A DNA stretch of 64,000 bases, taken from positions 1 through 64,000 of the forward strand of contig JAFTKM010000026.1 of NCBI GenBank assembly GCA_017453245.1. The letters run 5' to 3'. Each line of letters opens with the position of its first letter. The stretch's first letter is position 1. Positions 55,363 to 61,262 of the stretch are shown piece after piece. This DNA is from Clostridia bacterium (GTDB lineage: Bacteria; Bacillota; Clostridia; Oscillospirales; CAG-272). Below the pieces are notes generated by a model. That model was not told the origin of the DNA. It did no database searches and worked only from the letters and a program-made list of their open reading frames with translations. The position numbers and the translations under genes are program-made.

Positions 55363-55417
55363 CTTGACAAGTTTATTTGTTATCAACATTATATCATTGC
55401 CAAGTATACTTGTCAAG
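55363..55417 (-). promoter_or_regulatory. Promoter and operators of the XRE-AAA operon
   Basis: Minus strand TTGACA (55411-55416), 17-nt spacer, TATAAT (55388-55393). CTTGnCAAG palindromes lie at 55409-55417 (over the -35 box) and 55363-55371 (just before the ribosome binding site), and CAAGTATACTTG overlaps at 55401-55412. These are likely XRE binding sites. Confidence 0.75.
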
Positions 55418-55455
55418 TACTTTTTGAATTTTATTATTTTCCTTTCCAAAATCCC

Positions 55456-55484
55456 TTGACAAAATCTCCCGGTTATGATATCAT
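55456..55484 (+). promoter_or_regulatory. Promoter upstream of the S23-like gene and tRNA-Leu
   Basis: TTGACA, 17-nt spacer, TATCAT. Without the S23 unit (55507-55919) it would stand about 30 nt before the tRNA, a normal distance for a tRNA promoter. Confidence 0.75.
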
Positions 55485-55506
55485 ATTAAAGCGCGAACGT
55501 AAGCAA

Positions 55507-55534
55507 TTGAAAGTTGAAAATGGAAAATTGAAAA
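55507..55534. repeat. TTGAAAR heptamer quartet, left arm
   Basis: Four tandem heptamers TTGAAAG, TTGAAAA, TGGAAAA, TTGAAAA. The inverted partner is at 55892-55919; the two arms would pair over 28 nt in RNA with two A-C mismatches and one G-U pair. Confidence 0.85.
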
Positions 55535-55549
55535 TGAGGAGAGACGGGT

Positions 55550-55891
55550 ATGGCAAACATAATCGAAGAAAAATCCTTTGCATTTGCTATAAGAATCGTT
55601 AACCTCTATAAACATTTGAGTGAAACGAAGAAGGAATTCGTTTTATCCAAGCAGCTTTTGAAAAGCGGAACTAGTATTGGCGCAAACGTTGCAGAAGCGG
55701 AACAAGCGCAAAGTTCTCCGGACTTTGTGTCAAAAATGAGTATAGCCTTAAAAGAGGCATCCGAAACAAAATATTGGATCAAACTGTTGGCTTCAACAAA
55801 TTACCTGACAGAAGCCGAAACAACTTCCATATTAAACGATTGTGTAGAACTTGAAAAGATTTTAGTTAGCATTATCAAATCCACTAAATAA
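55550..55891 (+). CDS. S23-like four-helix-bundle protein
   Basis: A 113-residue all-helical protein of the 23S rRNA intervening-sequence (IVP/S23) family. It shows the family pattern: LYKHLSETKKEFVLSKQLLKSGTSIGANVAEAEQA, given here in parts, then KMSIALKEASETKYWIKLL. Members are found in rRNA insertions and, as Avd, in diversity-generating retroelements; their biochemical role is not settled, but RNA binding is suspected. AGGAGA precedes the ATG. Heptamer quartets in opposite orientation flank the gene exactly, and tRNA-Leu follows 8 nt after the right arm. No rRNA or reverse transcriptase gene is near. Confidence 0.9.
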   Translation: MANIIEEKSFAFAIRIVNLYKHLSETKKEFVLSKQLLKSGTSIGANVAEAEQAQSSPDFVSKMSIALKEASETKYWIKLLASTNYLTEAETTSILNDCVELEKILVSIIKSTK

Positions 55892-55919
55892 TTTTCAACT
55901 TTCCACTTTCAATTTTCAA
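55892..55919. repeat. TTGAAAR heptamer quartet, right arm (inverted)
   Basis: TTTTCAA, CTTTCCA, CTTTCAA, TTTTCAA directly after the stop codon. Read on the other strand it is TTGAAAA, TTGAAAG, TGGAAAG, TTGAAAA, matching the left arm including the TGG variant in unit 3. Confidence 0.85.
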
Positions 55920-55927
55920 CTTAATAA

Positions 55928-56011
55928 GCGGATGTGGCGGAACGGCAGACGCGCTGGTTTCAGGTTCCAGTGAAGAGATTCGTGTGGGTTCAAATCCCGT
56001 CATCCGCACCA
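55928..56011 (+). tRNA. tRNA-Leu (CAG)
   Basis: An 84-nt class II tRNA. The acceptor stem GCGGATG pairs with CATCCGC, and CCA is encoded. The anticodon CAG is at 55961-55963 in the loop TTCAGGT. The variable arm is long (TGAAGAGATTCGT), as expected for leucine. The T-loop GGTTCAAATCC is standard. A terminator follows directly. Confidence 0.93.
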
Positions 56012-56087
56012 ACAAAAGAGGTACAGCCCTTGTGGTTGTGCCTCTTTTGTTTATAAGGATGGTGGGATTTGAAATAGGGAGAAAATT
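56011..56087. repeat. 77-bp direct repeat, left copy (contains tRNA terminator)
   Basis: Starts at the last base of the tRNA CCA end. It holds the hairpin ACAAAAGAGGTACAG/TTGTGCCTCTTTTGT, which is the tRNA terminator, and continues into GGATGGTGGGATTTGAA. The right copy at 57876-57952 differs at one position. Confidence 0.9.
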
Positions 56088-56227
56088 GCGATAGCAATTT
56101 GTGCGAAGCACCAAACAGTCCGGTGGACTGTTTGTCGGCTAAGGCCGCCACGGGCGGAAATCCCGTTTGCTACTCGGCGGACGACACGCCGAGTCACGCA
56201 ATATTCTTTGAATGCATCCGCACCAAA
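56085..56227. repeat. Hairpin chain with a tRNA 3'-end-like remnant
   Basis: Hairpins AAATTGC-gata-GCAATTT, GTGC-gaa-GCAC, AAACAGTCC-ggt-GGACTGTTT, CGGC..GCCG and ACTCGGC..GCCGAGT in close succession. AAATCCCGT (about 56158) and CATCCGCACCAA (56215-56226) match the T-arm and 3' end of the tRNA-Leu at 55928, but are separated by about 48 bp containing the last hairpin. Confidence 0.65.
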
Positions 56228-56268
56228 AAACACTGCAGAAAAGGATACGTTTTCTGCAGTGTTTTTTT
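56225..56268 (+). terminator. Terminator-like hairpin after the tRNA remnant
   Basis: An 18-bp stem (56225-56242 with 56250-56267) with loop GGATACG and a T run. Confidence 0.8.
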
Positions 56269-56270
56269 AT

Positions 56271-56475
56271 CCATTGCGAAAGCAATGGCATATCATCACG
56301 CTTTAGCGTGTATATCATCCGCTTTTTACGAGTATATCTCGCAAAAAGCGAGTATCTCATCAACCGTAGGTTGTATATTCTTTCGCAATGATGATATACA
56401 ACACTCCGGGTTGATGATATGCAATTTCTTCGAAATTGATGATATACAAGGCTTACGCCTTGATTTTAGTTAGAT
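56271..56475. repeat. Hairpin chain, ATATCAT/ATGATAT family
   Basis: Left half: CCATTGC-gaaa-GCAATGG, CACGC-ttta-GCGTG, CAACC-gtag-GGTTG joined by ATATCAT-like linkers. Right half: GCAATTTC-ttcg-GAAATTG and AAGGC-ttac-GCCTT joined by the complement ATGATAT. Same family as 46080-46403. It lies immediately upstream of the second S23-like gene. Confidence 0.8.
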
Positions 56476-56508
56476 TTTGTGATATAATACACTCAAAGAG
56501 GTGATATT

Positions 56509-56856
56509 ATGACCAAAAATTATTTACTCATATATTCCGAACAACTTGCCACCGAAATAGAATTGCTTTGTCAAAAAACAAAAGCCCCGTCAAACACGCT
56601 TTTTCAAATTCGCAAGAGTTCAAGTAGCGTTTATGCCAATATCTGTGAGGCAAATTACGGTCAAAGTAAAGCAGACATGCTTTCCAAATTTGAAATTGCG
56701 CTCAAAGAATGCAGCGAAACAGAAGGTTGGTTACAGCTATTGTTTAATACAAATGATATAGATGAATATACATACAAAAATCACCGAAATCTTTGTGGAA
56801 GAATCAGACGAATGCTGATTTCAAGCTGTAAAACACTCAAGGAGGCTTCAAAATGA
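56509..56856 (+). CDS. Second S23-like four-helix-bundle protein
   Basis: A 115-residue helical protein of the same IVP/S23 family as the gene at 55550 but distantly related: SEQLATEIELLCQKTKAP, then SSSSVYANICEANYGQS and MLSKFEIALKECSETEGWL match the family core (GxNIxEAxxxxS, KxxIALKExxEtxxWL). AGAGGTGATATT precedes the ATG. Its stop overlaps the next start (ATGA), so it is coupled to the membrane protein gene that follows. No heptamer arms flank it. Confidence 0.85.
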   Translation: MTKNYLLIYSEQLATEIELLCQKTKAPSNTLFQIRKSSSSVYANICEANYGQSKADMLSKFEIALKECSETEGWLQLLFNTNDIDEYTYKNHRNLCGRIRRMLISSCKTLKEASK

Positions 56857-57743
56857 AAAAGGTTTTTAACAAAATCTTTACTTTGATATTATCGGTGATT
56901 AGTTTTGGAACATTCCTGAATGCTTTATCTATCTTTGCTTCCTACTATATAGATGCGTTGGGATACGCATATCACAGTGATAAAGTTGTTCATGATGCGT
57001 ATGTGTTTGGTATAATTGCTGTGCTTTTAATCGTTTTTGTTTTAACATTGATAATTCTAGCGATTTTTACTAAAAATAAGCGCACGGGTATAGTTTCAAA
57101 ATTCATTTTAGTAGTCATTTTTATTTTATCTATCTATGCCTTTTTAGTAGGTTTTAGTATGTTGCTGGTTAATGGTTCAAATGGTTGTTCATATACAGAA
57201 GATATTGAAAATTATGTAAATAGCGACAACGATGACTTTAGGATATCATATTTTCCTGAAGAAATAACAGACGAAATGACCGTTGTGCAATACTCATATT
57301 ATCAAAAAAGCATCGATACACACAACCACGATATATATCTTGAGGTTAAATTTAAAGATGTCGAAACAATGGAACAACATTTGCTCATTGCAAAAGAAAC
57401 ATTCTCTGATGGCGGATATATAGAATATCAAAATCCGTATGATTCCTCTTTTACCGATATTACAAAAAATACATGGGTTCTCTATTCAAGTTCTGAAGGT
57501 AAATTCGCATCTATTATCCAATTTGAAGACCGTGAAGAATATAAGTATGTCAATATGATATATCAGTCAATCACGTATTCATATGAAGAATTGACTATAA
57601 TATACAATTATACGGATATAGGCGACGATATAGAGATTGGACATGATCCTGACTACGGAAAATTCTACCCTAAATATCTTGAAAAATTTGGCGTGCAACA
57701 TGACCCTAAAAACAACTTTGAATATAGATACTCAGAAAACTAA
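56853..57743 (+). CDS. Hypothetical membrane protein with extracellular domain
   Basis: A 296-residue protein: three membrane helices (about 8-32, 48-72, 83-108) followed by a ~185-residue soluble C-terminal domain rich in Tyr and acidic residues (YYQKSIDTHNHDIYLEVKFKD). No family recognised. It is translationally coupled to the S23-like gene upstream, lies inside the pair of 77-bp direct repeats and has low GC, which suggests cargo of an acquired segment. Confidence 0.7.
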   Translation: MKKVFNKIFTLILSVISFGTFLNALSIFASYYIDALGYAYHSDKVVHDAYVFGIIAVLLIVFVLTLIILAIFTKNKRTGIVSKFILVVIFILSIYAFLVGFSMLLVNGSNGCSYTEDIENYVNSDNDDFRISYFPEEITDEMTVVQYSYYQKSIDTHNHDIYLEVKFKDVETMEQHLLIAKETFSDGGYIEYQNPYDSSFTDITKNTWVLYSSSEGKFASIIQFEDREEYKYVNMIYQSITYSYEELTIIYNYTDIGDDIEIGHDPDYGKFYPKYLEKFGVQHDPKNNFEYRYSEN

Positions 57744-57773
57744 TGGAAGTTTTTATCGTCTGCAGACTATAAA

Positions 57774-57844
57774 TTTGAACCTATCGTTAAAATTGAACCC
57801 ATTGGCATCAATTTGAACCCATTGAGGTTAAAATGAACCCATTA
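57774..57844. repeat. Four 20-bp iteron-like direct repeats
   Basis: TTGAACC(C)ATT recurs at about 57775, 57793, 57813 and 57833, with spacings of 18, 20 and 20 bp; the first copy is degenerate. They lie just upstream of the right 77-bp direct repeat. Confidence 0.75.
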
Positions 57845-57875
57845 GAATTTTGTATCCTTTTCGTAGCCCTTTCAC

Positions 57876-57952
57876 AACAAAAGAGGTACAGCCCTTGTGG
57901 TTGTGCCTCTTTTGTTTATAAGGATGGTGGGATTTGAAGTAGGGAGAAAATT
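57876..57952. repeat. 77-bp direct repeat, right copy
   Basis: Identical to 56011-56087 except one base. It carries a second copy of the tRNA terminator hairpin but no tRNA sequence before it. Confidence 0.9.
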
Positions 57953-58012
57953 TGGTCTTTATATTTTTGATTAAGGCAGTATATTTTTTAGCCATCACAG
58001 TCTATGCATTAT

Positions 58013-58066
58013 TAACCTACATTTTTAGAATATTCCATTGACAAGTAGGTTAAAATATGCTATACT
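58013..58066 (+). promoter_or_regulatory. Promoter and operator of the VbhA-like/Fic operon
   Basis: TTGACA (58038), 17-nt spacer, TATACT (58061). TAACCTAC (58013-58020) and its complement GTAGGTTA (58045-58052) flank the -35 box, a plausible autoregulatory site. Confidence 0.7.
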
Positions 58067-58094
58067 GTTACCAGCAAAAATATTGGAGGTTACG

Positions 58095-58622
58095 ATGGCT
58101 AATTCTCTTGAAAAAGAATACAAAAAAGTTCTGTCCGGAATAGCAGATATAAAAAACGAGCTTGCTTTACTTCCTGACGGATATATATCCGAGAAGACCA
58201 TCAACGGAACTAAGCAGTATTATCTTCAAAGGCGCATAGGCAAAAAGGTTATAGGAAAACATATATCCTCGAGTGAATTAACAAACGTTCGCATAGGACT
58301 TTCGAAAAGAGAATCTTTGGAAAAAGAGCTTACAGTCATAGAGGAACGACTCACTAACATAGAAGCTGCATCTAAGCTTGTGAGCCATAATCTCTACAAA
58401 AGAATTCTGCTCCTCAAAGCTTGTATGCCGATGGAAGACTTGAGTACCGACGAAAAGGTGCGTGCCAGCAGCTTTGCCGAGGCGATGAACGCGATCGAGG
58501 GAATCCCTGCAACCTCGGAAATGAAATCTAACATCAGTGCCTGGCATTCCGGAGAAATCAGCTTCCTTTCGCTTTATGAGGCGACTCTTAAAAAATATGG
58601 GTTTCCGGTTGACGTAAGATAA
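58095..58622 (+). CDS. VbhA-like antitoxin of a Fic toxin
   Basis: A 175-residue helical protein. The C-terminal 55 residues match VbhA-type Fic antitoxins: FAEAMNAIEGIPATSE followed by WHSGEISFLSLYE. Such proteins place a helix with S/T-x3-E-G into the Fic active site; here Glu135-Gly136 are kept but the S/T position is Met131. The N-terminal 100 residues are an extra coiled domain (SLEKEYKKVLSGIADIKNEL, KRESLEKELTVIEERL) not in short VbhA. The ATG at 58095 has TTGGAGGTT upstream; a longer frame from 58038 starts in the -35 box. The Fic gene follows after 14 nt. Confidence 0.82.
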   Translation: MANSLEKEYKKVLSGIADIKNELALLPDGYISEKTINGTKQYYLQRRIGKKVIGKHISSSELTNVRIGLSKRESLEKELTVIEERLTNIEAASKLVSHNLYKRILLLKACMPMEDLSTDEKVRASSFAEAMNAIEGIPATSEMKSNISAWHSGEISFLSLYEATLKKYGFPVDVR

Positions 58623-58636
58623 TGGAGGTAGAATAA

Positions 58637-59350
58637 ATGCGAGATCCTTATCTTTTTGACGATATAGACGTTCTTAAAAATCGTGCGAACATTCGAGATA
58701 ACGCGTTGCTTCATACTGCCGAGGCTGACATTACTAATCTCGCTATGACTGCAATTTATGAGAGAAAATATGATAAATTTAATGTAGAGACTATCATCGA
58801 TATCCATCGCACTATATTCGGTCAGATATACGAGTGGGCGGGAGAATACCGTACCATTATGATGACTAAGCCCGAGGATGTTCTTGGGGGAGACACCGTC
58901 AGATATGCGTATCCGAAGGAAATAAAAAAACAGCTGACCGAAGCTATGAAGGAAGTCGGCAAGTTGAAGCGCGACGGCAATAATGACCGTGATATAGTAT
59001 TCCGTTTAACGAGAATTATTTCTGCTATTTGGCAGACTCATCCTTTCCGCGAGGGTAATACGCGTACTGTTATCGTCTTTGCGGTTTTACTCGCAAAGCA
59101 TCTTGGTTTTGAGGTAAATCACGAGCTGTTCAAGGTACACTCTTCCTACGTAAGAAACGCTCTCGTGTGGGGCTGTCAAGGTATTTATTCCGAGTATAAG
59201 TATATTGAGCAAATCTTCTTCGACGCTATTCTTGGCGATGACTCTGACGATGAAAATGTCGTTTCCGGTAATAGCAAATTCAAGTACGAAAAGATTGGCG
59301 ACTACAAGGTAAAGGATTACGTAGAAAGACCGCATGAATACAAAAAGTAA
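58637..59350 (+). CDS. Fic/DOC toxin, class I
   Basis: A 237-residue Fic protein. The active-site motif is HPFREGNTRT (His135), an accepted variant of HPFx[D/E]GNGR in which Gly is replaced by Thr. GQIYEWAGEYRTI (about 62-74) is the usual flap region. No inhibitory helix is present in the chain, so the upstream VbhA-like protein should supply it; that makes this class I. It would transfer AMP to a target protein, often topoisomerases for VbhT/FicT types, but the target here is unknown. The C-terminal ~40 residues are charged. Confidence 0.9.
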   Translation: MRDPYLFDDIDVLKNRANIRDNALLHTAEADITNLAMTAIYERKYDKFNVETIIDIHRTIFGQIYEWAGEYRTIMMTKPEDVLGGDTVRYAYPKEIKKQLTEAMKEVGKLKRDGNNDRDIVFRLTRIISAIWQTHPFREGNTRTVIVFAVLLAKHLGFEVNHELFKVHSSYVRNALVWGCQGIYSEYKYIEQIFFDAILGDDSDDENVVSGNSKFKYEKIGDYKVKDYVERPHEYKK

Positions 59351-59429
59351 TTGAAAGCCGCTTGACTCAATCGCGCTTCTATGATATACTAACTACACAT
59401 TTAAGAGCGACACCACGGGAGGACAAGGT

Positions 59430-59993
59430 ATGTTTTGCAAAAATTGTGGTAAAGAAATAGCAGACGATTCGAAGTTTTGCAACTTTTGTGGCAGTGAACA
59501 GCAATCAACTACTTCCATTTCCGAAAAAACCTCATCAACCGAAGAGGAGAAATCGAGTACACCTCTGTGGGGAATATTTTTTGGCTGTTTAATTTTCATT
59601 TTTATTATTGTACTCATAATTGTAATCGTCACAAACGACAATTCCTCAACTCCAACAAGCCCCTCTTCTGATTCATCATCCACTGAATACACTACACGTA
59701 GCGCAAAAACTTCAGATTTAATTATTAATTTCAAAAAGACAGACAACCTCTTTGAAGCCGATGATTACTATATGATTATACAAGCTCAAGAAAAAATCAC
59801 AAATCTAAAGTTAAGCATTGATTACAAGGATAGCAGTGGAAGAATTTTAAAGACAGAAACTGTTTACGTGGGAAAAGTCGTTCCCGGCAATGAATATAAG
59901 TTTAATTTATCACTCAATGGCATGAACCCGTCTGATTTAGACAAAATATCAAAGTTTTCTTACAAGATAACAAGCGGTACGGTTGCTGAATAA
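59430..59993 (+). CDS. Zinc-ribbon membrane protein
   Basis: A 187-residue protein. It starts with a zinc ribbon (FCKNCGKEIADDSKFCNFCG), then a Ser/Thr/Glu-rich linker, one membrane helix (about 46-68), another Ser-rich linker, and a C-terminal beta domain of about 95 residues (ITNLKLSIDYKDSSGRIL) outside the cell. Such zinc-ribbon/helix/beta proteins are common in Clostridia with unknown roles. Single gene; GGGAGG precedes the ATG. Confidence 0.85.
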   Translation: MFCKNCGKEIADDSKFCNFCGSEQQSTTSISEKTSSTEEEKSSTPLWGIFFGCLIFIFIIVLIIVIVTNDNSSTPTSPSSDSSSTEYTTRSAKTSDLIINFKKTDNLFEADDYYMIIQAQEKITNLKLSIDYKDSSGRILKTETVYVGKVVPGNEYKFNLSLNGMNPSDLDKISKFSYKITSGTVAE

Positions 59994-60094
59994 CACGAGC
60001 GTGCTCTGCCGATGTGACGTTACCATCACGTGCCGGCGCCCGAAAACGTACGATACATATTATCAATAGCGGTTAAACGTTGATCAATAACAGC

Positions 60095-60146
60095 AAAAAG
60101 CCTACCTTCCGAGAGTTTTAGCATTCCCGAGAGGCAGGCTCTTTTT
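60095..60146 (+). terminator. Terminator after the zinc-ribbon gene
   Basis: An imperfect stem AAAAAGCCTACCT with AGGCAGGCTCTTTTT around a 24-nt loop. I see nothing else in the 236-nt gap 59994-60229. Confidence 0.6.
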
Positions 60147-60229
60147 ATGTTTTTTGTAAATTATAGTTAGCTTATTCGTCAAGTTTCACGGCGATAAGCT
60201 CTTCGCAGTCGGAATAGCATACGCACTTT

Positions 60230-61087
60230 TTATCCGTTGTTCTTCTTCGACTCTCTCTGTCTCTGCTGGCGCTGCTTAAGAATAAGCGTGTGCTGGAGCT
60301 GCATCTGATGGATAATGCACTTGACGAGCTGGTCGAGGTCACTTCCCTCCTGGTAGTCCGCGGGGCTGATGTAGTTTACTCTGTCATCGAGAAGGAGGCC
60401 TGTGACCTTGTTCTTCTGTCCCTTGGTGTAGACGGCTATGGAGGTGCCGCCCTGCTTCTTCACGAAGGTCATGCAAGGGATGTCGGTGACGCCGTCGCCG
60501 AAGTAGATCATATTGCGGTAAGGGATAACTCTGTCGGTCATCTTCTCGTTAACCTTGTTGTTGTCGCTCTCGTCAAATGCGCCCTTGGACACGCGGAAGA
60601 TGTACTGAGTTTTCTGAGTGTAGTTGATGGCTATCTTCGGCCATATTGCCTCGCCGCTCTCCTCGTCGTAGTAATACTGGCAGGCGAATATCTTCTTGAA
60701 TTTATCCGCTATGGAGCAGCCGTCGACGATCTCCTTGATACCGCTGGAGATGATATAATGCTCGATATTCACGCCGATGGACTCGCCGTACTGATTGATC
60801 CTGTCAAACCAATTTGTAACGCCCTTGTAGAACTTGATATCCTTGCCCGTGGAGTAGAGATATTCCTTGGTGAAGGGGATCCCCTTTTCCTTGCAGGCGA
60901 TCATCGAGTAGTACATATAGCCGAGAATGCTCTCCATATAGTTCTTCTTGCGGAAGGACTGCACCTTGCTCCAGAACTCGTCTGTGGTCATACCGAGATT
61001 TGGGATAAAGGTGTAATTCTGCATATCCTGATCTGCAAGAGTCTTATCAAAGTCATACATAAGCGCTATTGTCGGTTTCTTTTTCAT
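60230..61087 (-). CDS. HAD family hydrolase
   Basis: A 285-residue phosphatase-like protein of the haloacid dehalogenase superfamily. Motif I is MYDFDKTLAD (nucleophile Asp then Asp+2), motif II ISSGIKE, and motif IV YFGDGVTDIPC. A helical cap (about 25-100) sits between motifs I and II. The substrate is unknown; the general pattern is of cytoplasmic HAD phosphatases of the SerB-like group. The ATG at 61087 has GGAGCT upstream; a start at 61114 is less likely. The Gln/Arg-rich tail (LKQRQQRQRESKK) is unusual. Confidence 0.85.
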   Translation of the reverse strand: MKKKPTIALMYDFDKTLADQDMQNYTFIPNLGMTTDEFWSKVQSFRKKNYMESILGYMYYSMIACKEKGIPFTKEYLYSTGKDIKFYKGVTNWFDRINQYGESIGVNIEHYIISSGIKEIVDGCSIADKFKKIFACQYYYDEESGEAIWPKIAINYTQKTQYIFRVSKGAFDESDNNKVNEKMTDRVIPYRNMIYFGDGVTDIPCMTFVKKQGGTSIAVYTKGQKNKVTGLLLDDRVNYISPADYQEGSDLDQLVKCIIHQMQLQHTLILKQRQQRQRESKKNNG

Positions 61088-61187
61088 AATAGCTCCGTCT
61101 CTGCCCGAGGGCATTTTTTCTTTATTTTACCATAGTTTTCGCCTCTTGTCAATAAGTCTTGGCGCGCGAATGAATAAGCGTTTTATA

Positions 61188-61216
61188 TTGACAATCTCCG
61201 CCATATTTGGTATACT
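61188..61216 (+). promoter_or_regulatory. Promoter of the alpha/alpha-barrel protein gene
   Basis: TTGACA, 17-nt spacer, TATACT. Confidence 0.75.
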
Positions 61217-61262
61217 TCCTATATAAGATGATCAATCTACGCTTAAGACGGAGGTAGTGACC

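Noticed and set aside
55550..56856. Diversity-generating retroelement (S23-like proteins as Avd)
   Set aside because: No reverse transcriptase, template repeat or variable target gene is visible in the window.
56011..57952. Integrative element with tRNA attachment sites
   Set aside because: The direct repeat contains no tRNA sequence at its right copy and there is no integrase gene; kept only as a duplication or insertion of unknown kind.
60178..60232. Short Cys-containing frame (KKCVCYSDCEELIAVKLDE) after the HAD gene stop on the minus strand
   Set aside because: It looks protein-like but has no start codon or ribosome binding site and is too short to support; it might be the old 3' end of the HAD gene after a frameshift, which I cannot show.
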